64,000 bases of DNA. Source: Bacillota bacterium (lineage in GTDB: Bacteria > Bacillota > Clostridia > Peptostreptococcales > Anaerovoracaceae). The stretch spans positions 1 through 64,000 of the forward strand of contig JAFWZZ010000016.1 of NCBI GenBank assembly GCA_017522185.1. Reading direction: 5' to 3'. The notes beneath the pieces were generated by a model. It was not told the origin of the DNA, ran no database searches, and saw only the letters and a program-made list of their open reading frames with translations. Shown here piece after piece: positions 14,484 through 22,154 of this stretch; position 1 is the stretch's first letter, and every line of letters starts with the position of its first letter. Position numbers and translations under genes: made by a program.

Positions 14484-14800
14484 CGCTGTCCCCCCTTGAA
14501 ATACTGCTGATAATCACGGATCAAAAGCATGTGCCGCTCGTGTTCCTGTTTCAGCCTTTCCTTACCCTCATCTGTCAATTGATAACTTCTCTTGCTGCCA
14601 ACGGCTTCGGTCTCTTTGATCAATCCCTCTCTCTGAAAATCCCCCAGCAGTGCGTACAAGGTTCCCGGCCCCAGTTTGATTCGCTGGTCCGTCATTTCCT
14701 TTACCACCGCCATGACATCCACGCCGCATCGCTCTTCCTGCAACGCCATGAGCACGTAATACATCTGCTCCGTCAAAGTCTTGAATTTCTCTCGCGCCAT
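14480..14800 (-). CDS. PadR family transcriptional regulator
   Basis: Repressor-type protein of 106 residues. MAREKFKTLTEQMYYVLMALQEERCGVDVM opens the winged helix, LGPGTLYALLGDFQREGLIKE is the recognition helix and turn typical of PadR, and SKRSYQLTDEGKERLKQE forms the wing and the start of the dimer helix. The start at 14800 (GGAGG six bases upstream) is preferred over one seven codons earlier. Two near-identical palindromes around its promoter are probable operators, so it likely represses itself and the two DUF2812 genes until a ligand binds. Confidence 0.9.
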   Translation of the reverse strand: MAREKFKTLTEQMYYVLMALQEERCGVDVMAVVKEMTDQRIKLGPGTLYALLGDFQREGLIKETEAVGSKRSYQLTDEGKERLKQEHERHMLLIRDYQQYFKGGQR

Positions 14801-14851
14801 TTGGAACCTCCTTTCACCCATTTCCCCGTTATGTTTCTCTTATTATATTCC

Positions 14852-14868
14852 GTATCGATATTCGATAC
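14852..14868. promoter_or_regulatory. PadR operator candidate 1
   Basis: Perfect palindrome GTATCGA-TAT-TCGATAC downstream of the padR transcription start. It shares the core TATCGA-N3-TCGATA with operator 2. Confidence 0.7.
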
Positions 14869-14882
14869 CCCTTTTCACCCTC

Positions 14883-14911
14883 AATTTATCACAGTAAAGC
14901 GCCGGTGTCAA
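14883..14911 (-). promoter_or_regulatory. Promoter of the padR-DUF2812 operon
   Basis: Minus-strand TTGACA (14906-14911), 17 bases, TAAATT (14883-14888). It is flanked on both sides by the palindromic operators. Confidence 0.75.
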
Positions 14912-14914
14912 CAA

Positions 14915-14939
14915 AAAGATATCGAATATCGATATCTTT
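14915..14939. promoter_or_regulatory. PadR operator candidate 2
   Basis: Perfect 25-bp palindrome AAAGATATCGA-ATA-TCGATATCTTT directly upstream of the -35. Together with operator 1 (centres about 67 bases apart) it suggests two PadR dimers around one promoter. Confidence 0.7.
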
Positions 14940-14955
14940 ATTTTCTGCATAGAAA

Positions 14956-14975
14956 AAGCACTCTTTCGAGTGCTT
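14956..14975 (-). terminator. Terminator of the XRE regulator gene
   Basis: AAGCACTC / GAGTGCTT hairpin with a four-base loop, followed on the minus strand by TTTCTATGC. Confidence 0.65.
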
Positions 14976-14989
14976 GTGTTGGCTGCTTT

Positions 14990-15562
14990 CTACAGCTTCA
15001 GTTTCCCCGTATTCACAAAAGCATCCTTGCCATAGGTAAATTTCTTCTCGTTGGTATCGGATGGCAGTTCCACAGCCGTCAGCACCCATTTTCTGATGTT
15101 GACCAGCAGCTTCACGCCGTCTTTCTTTGCCAGATAATATGGTGACATGTCGCTGAGCATATCGGCAGTGTCTACCGGACTGATTTCCGGTGCAGTCAGG
15201 GTGTCGATGATGAAATCCGTTAACTTGAACTTCTTGGAACGGCTCAGCACGTAAACCTCCCACGGTTCTCCGTAGAATTCTTTCAAAATCTCGTTATATG
15301 CGCTCAGTTTGCTCTTGTATTTGGTCTTGTCCAGCGCTTTGGTCATGATCTTCACCGCGGACGTGCCCTCATCACTTAAGAAATAGTCCACGGTCACGCC
15401 GAACACCTTAGCCAGCTCCTGCAGGTTCATCACATCCGGCATACCTTTGTCAGTCTCCCATTTGGTGATAGCCTGTCTGGACACGTTCATGATTTCCGCC
15501 AGCTGCTCCTGGGATAATCCGAATCTCTTTCTGATGTCTTTCAATTTTTCTCCTAATGTCAT
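14990..15562 (-). CDS. XRE family transcriptional regulator
   Basis: Protein of 190 residues. The N-terminal HTH_3 domain (LGEKLKDIRKRFGLSQEQLAEIMNVSRQAITKWETDKGMPDVMNLQELAKVFGVTVDYFL) is of the type that begins many Clostridial regulators. The C-terminal 120 residues have no recognised domain; LLVNIRKWVLTAVELPSDTN suggests a small ligand or protein-contact region. The start at MTLGEKL is set by GAGGAG nine bases upstream. It has its own terminator; targets unknown. Confidence 0.85.
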   Translation of the reverse strand: MTLGEKLKDIRKRFGLSQEQLAEIMNVSRQAITKWETDKGMPDVMNLQELAKVFGVTVDYFLSDEGTSAVKIMTKALDKTKYKSKLSAYNEILKEFYGEPWEVYVLSRSKKFKLTDFIIDTLTAPEISPVDTADMLSDMSPYYLAKKDGVKLLVNIRKWVLTAVELPSDTNEKKFTYGKDAFVNTGKLKL

Positions 15563-15667
15563 GTTCGTCATCTCCTCTCTATGGCTCAATCATACCGTAT
15601 CCTGCAAAAAAGACCAGCATCAAAAGCTTACATCCATGCTACTTTCCGTAGCATCGCCGGCAAAAGT

Positions 15668-16162
15668 CTAATTCTTCTCGTATGCAAACCGCGGATAATT
15701 GTCCTCCACCACATAGATGATCCCGCAACGGGTAAAGCCCAGCTTCACAAGAAGGTTCTGCATCACCACATTGTCTCCATGGGTGTCGATACGCAGGTGG
15801 CCACACTGTTCATAGGCCCAGTTCAGACAAAAAGTACCGATGCCCTTCACGGAGCCGTCCCCGGCGATGCGGTGAACCACGCCGTAGTCATCGTCGCCAA
15901 TCCACTCCCCATCTTCGATATTCGCATAAGTCAGTTCGATGTTTTCGCCATGGTCGAAGAAGAACACGCCCACTACACGGCCGTCTTCCTCGCAAACAAA
16001 GCTTTTCTCTCTGCGGATGTCTTCGTGGATCAAATTCTCCGGCGGCCAGTTGGTCGGACCCCATTGGTTCGGATTTCCATGGTCCGCCATGAACTGTCTT
16101 GCGTAAGCATAAATCTCCATCATGCGCTCAAAATCTTTTTCCGTTGCGTGTCTGATAATCAT
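15668..16162 (-). CDS. GNAT family N-acetyltransferase
   Basis: Protein of 164 residues that begins MIIRHATEKDFERMMEIYAYARQFM, a classic GNAT start. In the core GVFFFDHGENIELTY, VHRIAGDGSVKGIGTFCLNWAYEQC carries a loose acetyl-CoA loop, and LRIDTHGDNVVMQNLLVKLGFTRCGIIYV is the conserved C-terminal part. Substrate unknown. It is the last gene of a minus-strand group with ogt, a SagB-like reductase and a MATE exporter. Confidence 0.85.
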   Translation of the reverse strand: MIIRHATEKDFERMMEIYAYARQFMADHGNPNQWGPTNWPPENLIHEDIRREKSFVCEEDGRVVGVFFFDHGENIELTYANIEDGEWIGDDDYGVVHRIAGDGSVKGIGTFCLNWAYEQCGHLRIDTHGDNVVMQNLLVKLGFTRCGIIYVVEDNYPRFAYEKN

Positions 16163-16186
16163 TTTCCTACCTCTGTTATTCTAAGG

Positions 16187-16690
16187 TTATTCTAACGCGC
16201 CTTCCAGTTTCAACAGCGCGATCTTATTCTCAATTTCACCGCCGTAGCCGGTCATCTTCCCGCCTGCTCCCATGACTCTGTGACAAGGCACGATAAGACA
16301 AATGGGATTTGCTCCCACAGCACCGCCTACTGCCTGGGCAGACATCTTTTCTATGCCACGTTTCTCAGCAATTTCCCGGGCAATGTCCCCATAAGTTACG
16401 GTTTTCCCATAGGGTATTTCCCGCATAATCTCCTGCACGTCCCGGCGGAAGTCCGTCAGATTCTCAATCCGATAGGCCGGCGTAAAATCCGGCATGCCTC
16501 CAGCAAAATATGCATCCAGCCAGCGGATGGTCTCTTCAAAAACAGCAGTCAGACGTTTCTCCCCGTCCAGCGAATGGTTTGATGTATCCTTTGATCCATC
16601 AAACCATAGCCCGGTCAGCACCTCGCCATCGCCGGACATCCACATATCATCAAAGCCTTTCGGTGTCTCATATCTCCACAAGTAGTTCAT
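16187..16690 (-). CDS. ogt: Methylated-DNA--protein-cysteine methyltransferase
   Basis: DNA repair protein of 167 residues that transfers alkyl groups from O6-guanine to its own cysteine. The active site reads LIVPCHRVMGAGG (PCHR motif) near residue 137, preceded by the helix-turn-helix region GKTVTYGDIA and AVGGAVGANP, and followed by TGYGGEIENKIALLKLEG. Length and order fit Ogt/Ada-C proteins. The stop-to-start gap to the reductase gene is two bases. Confidence 0.93.
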   Translation of the reverse strand: MNYLWRYETPKGFDDMWMSGDGEVLTGLWFDGSKDTSNHSLDGEKRLTAVFEETIRWLDAYFAGGMPDFTPAYRIENLTDFRRDVQEIMREIPYGKTVTYGDIAREIAEKRGIEKMSAQAVGGAVGANPICLIVPCHRVMGAGGKMTGYGGEIENKIALLKLEGALE

Positions 16691-16692
16691 GT

Positions 16693-17460
16693 TTACTCCG
16701 CTTTCCTGCCGGCTGATGCCAGATAAATCACCATTTCTTCGTCCCCGTCTAAATCCAGCAGCTGGTCCATCAGGTTCTGATTATAGATGCCAATGGCGCA
16801 AACCCCTGCATTCAGGGATTCGCCTGCAAGATATAGATTTTGGCATACATGTCCCACATCGATCAGAATCTTCTTGTGAGCCTGCACGTCAAACTTCCAT
16901 TCTGCTCTGTATGGCACGGTGCTCCACGCGAAAATCACGGAAGCCTTGCCTGCAAAGTACGGCACGAAAGGCTGTCTTTCTGCCATGGTCATCTCATCGA
17001 TCAAAGCAGCTATGTCTTCTACTTCCTTCAGGAACACCAGTCTGTGCTCGAAAGGCTGATAACGGTAAATGCCCTGTGCCAGGCCGTTCACCTTTCTCAC
17101 AAAAATATATGTCTCAAAAGTATTGGTTCCGCCTGCAGACGGCACGGTTCTCATGATTCTGCCCGCATCCGTAATCTTTCTTACACCCTGGGTAGACCAT
17201 AACAAATAGGACAATTCCTCTAATGTCAGTGCCTCGTCAGTGTACTTTCTTACGCTTTCGCGGTCACCAATACAATCAAAGACGTTAGCTTTGGTCACCA
17301 CGTCCTTTGATGGCTTTGGTAATGTAATCAAAAGCTGACCTTCTTCTGCCGGTTTTTCTGCCTCAGGCTGTGGTACGCCGGATGCGGCACCTGTTTTTAC
17401 GCCCTTCAGCATCTCAAAATCTGTCTTTAAAAACGCTCTTTCTCTTTCAAATCTTCCCAT
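16693..17460 (-). CDS. SagB/ThcOx family nitroreductase-fold dehydrogenase
   Basis: FMN-dependent oxidoreductase of 255 residues. RESVRKYTDEALTLEELSYLLWSTQGV is the conserved FMN-binding entry of the SagB/ThcOx clade, PSAGGTNTFETYIFV the middle motif, and HKKILIDVGHVCQNLYLAGESLNAGVCAIGIYN the C-terminal one. Members oxidise thiazolines in peptide natural products, but stand-alone copies like this one, without a cyclodehydratase nearby, usually have other and unknown substrates. It directly abuts the MATE gene. Confidence 0.87.
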   Translation of the reverse strand: MGRFERERAFLKTDFEMLKGVKTGAASGVPQPEAEKPAEEGQLLITLPKPSKDVVTKANVFDCIGDRESVRKYTDEALTLEELSYLLWSTQGVRKITDAGRIMRTVPSAGGTNTFETYIFVRKVNGLAQGIYRYQPFEHRLVFLKEVEDIAALIDEMTMAERQPFVPYFAGKASVIFAWSTVPYRAEWKFDVQAHKKILIDVGHVCQNLYLAGESLNAGVCAIGIYNQNLMDQLLDLDGDEEMVIYLASAGRKAE

Positions 17461-18840
17461 TTATGTTTCCTCTCTTCCTAATCTTCTATATACCGTTCTC
17501 CACATAGTGGTATAGCATGCCGTGCCACCAATCACGTTGGAAATGGGCTCTGCCAGAAACACACCCATGACGCCAAATCCCAGTCGCGGTAGTAATATCG
17601 TAAGCGGCACCACGATGATCACCTTTCGCAGTGTGGAGAAGAAAATCGAATGTTTCGCATCCCCCACTGCCTGAAAGGTAGACTGTCCCGCAAACTGCAG
17701 TGCCATAAAAATAAAGCCAAAGAAATATACCTGTAACGCCTTTCCGCCACTTGCCAACATCTGCACATCGTCGGTGAAAACGTGGAACCAAAAGGCAGGA
17801 AAGGCAATAATCGCCAGCCACGCAACCAGGGTATAAAGGATACCCAGCAGGCTGAAAAATTTGATGCCCGACTTCACTCGTTCTCCATTACCAGCCCCAT
17901 AGTTATAACTGATGACCGGCTGACCGCCGTTTACCAGACCGAAAATCGGCAATACTGTAATTTCACGAATGGCATTGAGCACTGTCATAATGCCAACATA
18001 GAGGTCCCCGCCAAAAGTCTGCAGCGTCACATTGCACAGCACCTGCACCAGGCAATTACTGCCGTGAACGATAAAGTTGGCACTGCCCAGCTTTAAAATC
18101 TTTGATGTGGTCCTTTTGCTCAGACGCACGGAATCCCACTGGAGTCGAATCGGCGTCTTGCTGCCGGTCAGAAAACCCAGCACCCAAATGGCAGAAACCG
18201 CCTGGCTGAGCACCGTCGCCAAAGCCGCACCACCAACGCCCATATCCAGCACGAAGATGAACAAAGGATCCAGCCCAATGTTCAGCACCGCGCCTATGAT
18301 GGTTGTATACATGCCGATTTTGGGAAATCCCTGGGCATTGATAAAGCCGTTCATCCCTACAGAAATCATAGTGAATGCCGTACCCAGCAGATAGATTCTC
18401 AAATACTCTGCCGCATAGACATAAGACGCATCACTGGCACCAAAGAGATACAGAATTGGCTTGCAGAACACATAGCCCACAGCCATCAAAGCAAAGGAAG
18501 TCAATACAAGCAGTCCAAAGGAATTGCCCATAATGCGTCTGGCCTCTTCTTTGTCATCTCGTCCCCTTGCCATGGCAAAGAGGGGCACGCCACCATTCCC
18601 AAAGAGAGCCGTAAAGGCCATGATCAAAGAAATGATCGGGAAAGTCAGGCCCACACCGGTCAGCGCCATACTGTCTGCCTCACCCAAGTGGCCCAGGTAG
18701 ATTCTGTCCACCACGTTATACAGCAGCGATACCAGCTGTGCCAAGGTCAAAGGAATGGCCTGGATGACGATGCATTTCCAGACCGGTCCTTCGCCGAAGT
18801 TATTCTGTTTTGGTTGTCGTCTTTGTTCCCTGGTTGTCAT
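17461..18840 (-). CDS. MATE family efflux transporter
   Basis: Membrane protein of 459 residues with about twelve helices in two related halves. It starts IVIQAIPLTLAQLVSLLYNVVDRIYLGHLG, the usual first MATE helix with the NxxDxxxlG pattern, and has GMNGFINAQGFPKIGMYTTIIGAVLNIGLDPLFIF as the loop and helices 5-6. The second half includes PVISYNYGAGN. It exports drugs or metabolites in exchange for Na+ or H+; the substrate is not predictable. The neighbouring reductase is co-transcribed. Confidence 0.92.
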   Translation of the reverse strand: MTTREQRRQPKQNNFGEGPVWKCIVIQAIPLTLAQLVSLLYNVVDRIYLGHLGEADSMALTGVGLTFPIISLIMAFTALFGNGGVPLFAMARGRDDKEEARRIMGNSFGLLVLTSFALMAVGYVFCKPILYLFGASDASYVYAAEYLRIYLLGTAFTMISVGMNGFINAQGFPKIGMYTTIIGAVLNIGLDPLFIFVLDMGVGGAALATVLSQAVSAIWVLGFLTGSKTPIRLQWDSVRLSKRTTSKILKLGSANFIVHGSNCLVQVLCNVTLQTFGGDLYVGIMTVLNAIREITVLPIFGLVNGGQPVISYNYGAGNGERVKSGIKFFSLLGILYTLVAWLAIIAFPAFWFHVFTDDVQMLASGGKALQVYFFGFIFMALQFAGQSTFQAVGDAKHSIFFSTLRKVIIVVPLTILLPRLGFGVMGVFLAEPISNVIGGTACYTTMWRTVYRRLGREET

Positions 18841-18850
18841 CGTTTCCTTC

Positions 18851-19843
18851 CTACTTCCGAATATAACGTTGGTTTTTGCTGTTTGGTTTCTCTGGAATCG
18901 TCATTTGCACCAGATTCAGTTTCAATGCCGGGTGCATATAGTGTTTTCTAAAAGTCTCCTTTGATTTTAAACCCAGTTTTTCCATAATGCCGTTGGCTGT
19001 GTATGGCACATCATACTCCATGACATCCAAGAGACGCTTCACATATTCAGATAAATAACCTTCATATTCTCCTGATTGTGTCACGAAAGTTTCCAGTATT
19101 TCATCAATTCGTTCTAGCATAAACAAAATAAAAGAATTTGAGGAACCCTCTACGTGGCATTTGGAAATCGCGTCATAGTATTCCTGCTGGAATTTCTCAA
19201 TCTGGCTTTCGATTGGAATATATGCAAAAGCCGGTTTCCACTGAGACAAGATTGCCGTATGCCAGAGTCTTGCCATTCTTCCGTTTCCATCTGTAAAAGG
19301 ATGGATAAACACGAACTCATAGTGAAATATGCTGGCCAAGATCAAAGGATGTACCTTCTCTTTTGCAGCATTCATCCAATCAAAAAGGTCAGTCATTAGC
19401 TGCGGCACAAGTTTTGCCGGTGGCGCCATGAAGATGCATTGGTCTCCATTGAAAACGCCTTCCTCGCCTAAACGAAATACACCAGATTCATGTTCCAGAT
19501 ATTTTGTCATGACACCATGTAATCGCTTCAGCTCATCTATGTCAAAAGGATTTACTTCGCCAACCTGTTCATAGGCATCATAGGCATTTTTCACTTCCTG
19601 AATTTCTCTTTGCTCTCCAAGGACAAGTCTACCATTGATGACATCCCGCACCTGACCAAGAGACAAAGAGTTTGCTTCGATTTTTAAAGAAGAATGAATC
19701 GATTTGATTCGATTATTCTTTCGAAGATGTGGTTTCGAAACCATCCCCGCCATGACACTCATCTGCCCCAGCTTCTCTGAAATCGAAGAAACATACAGGA
19801 GCATTTCATTGGTAATCTCAAAGGGTGGTTGATATCTATCCAT
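18851..19843 (-). CDS. Fic family protein (probable AMP transferase)
   Basis: Protein of 330 residues. The Fic active-site loop reads HPFTDGNGRMARL, near residue 190, and matches HPFx[D/E]GNGR, so an AMPylation-type activity is likely. An N-terminal SLKIEAN segment resembles the inhibitory [S/T]xxxE[G/N] helix that blocks ATP. A C-terminal winged-helix-like region (YTANGIMEKLGLKSKETFRKHYM) may bind DNA. The start at 19843 is set by GGGAGG; no antitoxin gene accompanies it. Target protein unknown. Confidence 0.87.
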   Translation of the reverse strand: MDRYQPPFEITNEMLLYVSSISEKLGQMSVMAGMVSKPHLRKNNRIKSIHSSLKIEANSLSLGQVRDVINGRLVLGEQREIQEVKNAYDAYEQVGEVNPFDIDELKRLHGVMTKYLEHESGVFRLGEEGVFNGDQCIFMAPPAKLVPQLMTDLFDWMNAAKEKVHPLILASIFHYEFVFIHPFTDGNGRMARLWHTAILSQWKPAFAYIPIESQIEKFQQEYYDAISKCHVEGSSNSFILFMLERIDEILETFVTQSGEYEGYLSEYVKRLLDVMEYDVPYTANGIMEKLGLKSKETFRKHYMHPALKLNLVQMTIPEKPNSKNQRYIRK

Positions 19844-19925
19844 GAGTACGCCTCCCATCTTGCGTATTATCTTGCTTACTATCTTGCCCATATTATACAC
19901 CTGCTATGCATGGAATGCAAACAAA

Positions 19926-19948
19926 AGCAGACAGAAAATCTGCCTGCT
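19926..19948 (-). terminator. Terminator of the adenosine deaminase gene
   Basis: Ten-base arms AGCAGACAGA / TCTGCCTGCT with one G-T pair and a three-base loop, followed on the minus strand by TTTGTTTG. Confidence 0.75.
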
Positions 19949-19958
19949 CTCCGTTCCT

Positions 19959-20939
19959 TTATATTTGCTGCACCGCCAGCAGCCGTTTCTTTGTTTCTTC
20001 GTCCGCAAAGCTGGCTTCGATGGCATAATTGTTCATCTTAATAATGTCATCATTGGTGAAACCCATCTTGCGGCAAAGTTCATATTCTTTCTCTAAGTCC
20101 GTATCCAGCACGGTCAGGTTGTCCGTGTTGACAGTTACGCGGGCACCCTTCTTGTATAGCACATATAACGGATGTGTTTCATCTCCAGTCAGGCCATACT
20201 CATAGGACAGGCTGCTGTCAGGACACATTTCCAGCGTCACGCCTTTTGCGATGACCTCTTCCGTCAGTTCCGGCAATAAGGCCGCCTGATAGCCGTGGCC
20301 GATTCTGGTTGTTCCATACTTCAGCGCGTCGCCCACAGTAAACTCGCTGTGGGTCGTCGCAGGAATGCCCAGTTCCTCTGCCAGCTCAAATAATTCGGCA
20401 AAGCCTTCCATCTGTTCTTCGTAACCGGCCATGTCCATGGCAACAACACCTTTACCTAAGTATTTTTTTGCAAGGTGTACAGTCTCCAGGTTTGCCTCCC
20501 GGTTGTCGGTCGGGTCGCAGTGATTCATGGTACAAAGAATTAAGCCGGCCTGCAGTGTCTTGCAGTTGGCAAGGCCGTCATTTAAGCCTTTAATGGCCGC
20601 TTTGACCGCATCTTCCTGACTCATGTCCTGCTCTAAGTGATACTGTGGAGCAAAACGAAGTTCCGCATAAATCAGACCCTCTTCATCGAGACGCTCCACC
20701 AGCTCCTTGGTGATGCGGTACAGTCCCTCTTCATTCTGCATAGCCCTAAGCGGCGGATTAAAAGTCAAAAAGTCCGGGTCATATTCCCCTTCCGGAATCA
20801 TCATGGATTTCTTTACTTCCTCCAACGTCATACTGCATTCCGGTTCAATGCCGTACTTCTTCGACAGCTCGTAGACGGTCTCAGGTCTCGCCGACCCGTC
20901 AATATGTAAATGTAAGTCGATTTTATTTTTGATGTTCAT
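19959..20939 (-). CDS. add: Adenosine deaminase
   Basis: Zinc enzyme of 326 residues converting adenosine to inosine. The N-terminal KIDLHLHIDGSARPET gives the HxH metal site. CTMNHCDPTDN, MAGYE, ATTHSEFT (metal His), RIGHGYQA (catalytic His) and ARVTVNTDNLTV (metal Asp) follow in family order. CDPT replaces the more usual R-x-x motif, and NTDN the usual NTDDP. It is free-standing, with its own promoter and terminator, and serves purine salvage. Confidence 0.9.
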   Translation of the reverse strand: MNIKNKIDLHLHIDGSARPETVYELSKKYGIEPECSMTLEEVKKSMMIPEGEYDPDFLTFNPPLRAMQNEEGLYRITKELVERLDEEGLIYAELRFAPQYHLEQDMSQEDAVKAAIKGLNDGLANCKTLQAGLILCTMNHCDPTDNREANLETVHLAKKYLGKGVVAMDMAGYEEQMEGFAELFELAEELGIPATTHSEFTVGDALKYGTTRIGHGYQAALLPELTEEVIAKGVTLEMCPDSSLSYEYGLTGDETHPLYVLYKKGARVTVNTDNLTVLDTDLEKEYELCRKMGFTNDDIIKMNNYAIEASFADEETKKRLLAVQQI

Positions 20940-20977
20940 GGTTTGTCCTCTTCAAATTTAGAATATTTATGTTACTA

Positions 20978-21006
20978 ATTATACTAAGGAATCATATTTT
21001 GTTCAA
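20978..21006 (-). promoter_or_regulatory. Promoter of add
   Basis: Minus-strand TTGAAC (21001-21006), 17 bases, TATAAT (20978-20983), about 40 bases before the add start. Confidence 0.7.
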
Positions 21007-21107
21007 TCCTTATGACCAGTCCACATGATGGTATTCTGCCCTGTATATACAACTGGAAAAAGAAAAGCAGATGACATTAGCCATGTATAACACTGTATAG
21101 CACAATT

Positions 21108-21137
21108 TTGACGAGGCTTACAAGCATACTGTATAAT
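21108..21137 (+). promoter_or_regulatory. Promoter of the coiled-coil gene
   Basis: TTGACG (21108-21113), 18 bases, TATAAT (21132-21137), giving a leader of about 60 bases before the gene at 21204. Confidence 0.7.
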
Positions 21138-21203
21138 AAGAATATCCAGGAAACATTGAGATTTAGCCAAAATGACACAATATAAGATAAGCAGTCGATT
21201 CTC

Positions 21204-22040
21204 ATGGGAGATGTTAGACAATTTTATTTTAGAATTGATGCGGAGGCTGCGGAACGGTTTCGGAAGTTTTGTGACGAGGAGAAGATCACCCAGGCTCAGG
21301 GCTTTGATGACATCATGCGGTTACTGGAGCTAAACCAGGCGAAGGCTGCTTTGCCCGATTATGTGGCCAACATCGAGGAAGTCCAGCTTTGTGTTTCGAA
21401 GATTTTGGACCTGTACACTCTCGCGCTTGGCGGAATTAAGATGGCTGACGAGAAAGCCCACAAAGAATATCGCCGCCAGCTTACCGACCAGTCCGACTTT
21501 ATCGAGACGCTAAAGGCAGAGATTGCAACAAAAGACATGCTGATAGCTTCTGCGGAAGCATCAAAGATTGCAGCCGAAGATCACGCTCTGGCGGAACAAC
21601 AAAAGGCCTCTACCGCACAAGCGCAGGCTGATGCAGCAAAGGAAACAGCTGAACAGGTAAAAAAGAACAACGAATTTCTGACCAGTGAGAATGCCCAACT
21701 AAAAAAGGAGCTTAAGGATTTGTCTGCCCTAAAGGCAGAGCTCACTGACATTCAAATGAAGCTCCGCCTGACAGAGCAGCAACTGATAGATGCGCAGCGA
21801 GAAGCAGAAATCAACCTGGAACGGTCATTGGCTCAACTGCGAGTAGATTACGCCAAAGAGTTTTCCGTCCAGGAACGAGACTTTGAGCGAAAACTCGCCA
21901 ACCTGGAAATCGAGCTTTCCAAGGCAGCCGCCATTTCCGAGGCCAGAGCCAACCAGATTGAAAAAATAGAGAAACAGCATGCCTTAGAAGTCGAAAAGCT
22001 GAATGATAGGCTGGATGGGCTGTGGAATAAAAGGCAGTAA
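21204..22040 (+). CDS. Orphan coiled-coil protein
   Basis: Protein of 278 residues. The first 45 (MGDVRQFYFRIDAEAAERFRKF, then ITQAQGFDDIMRLLEL) resemble a ribbon-helix-helix opening. From about residue 80 to the end it is one long coiled coil rich in Ala, Glu, Lys and Gln (for example KAEIATKDMLIASAEASK). This layout recalls plasmid KfrA-like and other DNA-associated coiled-coil proteins, but no family is certain. The ribosome site is poor, with no clear AGGAGG before the ATG. It stands alone on the plus strand between two minus-strand operons. Confidence 0.7.
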   Translation: MGDVRQFYFRIDAEAAERFRKFCDEEKITQAQGFDDIMRLLELNQAKAALPDYVANIEEVQLCVSKILDLYTLALGGIKMADEKAHKEYRRQLTDQSDFIETLKAEIATKDMLIASAEASKIAAEDHALAEQQKASTAQAQADAAKETAEQVKKNNEFLTSENAQLKKELKDLSALKAELTDIQMKLRLTEQQLIDAQREAEINLERSLAQLRVDYAKEFSVQERDFERKLANLEIELSKAAAISEARANQIEKIEKQHALEVEKLNDRLDGLWNKRQ

Positions 22041-22070
22041 TAGTTTCCCTCTACTTTGAGCATTTAAAAA

Positions 22071-22092
22071 CCGAATAGATTTCTCTATCCGG
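22071..22092 (-). terminator. Terminator of the hydantoin/KDG operon
   Basis: CCGGATAG / CTATTCGG on the minus strand (one mismatch), followed by TTTTTAAATG. It lies 63 bases past the stop of the aminotransferase at 22155. Confidence 0.65.
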
Positions 22093-22154
22093 CTAATGTC
22101 ATATTAGGCTATTTGTTCGTTCCCTAACCATTTTGTATCTGGTTTTACATCCTC

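Noticed and set aside
14459-15145. Plus-strand open frame of 228 codons over padR and the XRE gene
   Set aside because: Runs through the PadR operators and two recognised genes; no start signal.
16693-17460. Thiazole/oxazole peptide biosynthesis gene cluster
   Set aside because: Only the SagB-type reductase is present; no cyclodehydratase or precursor peptide gene was seen.
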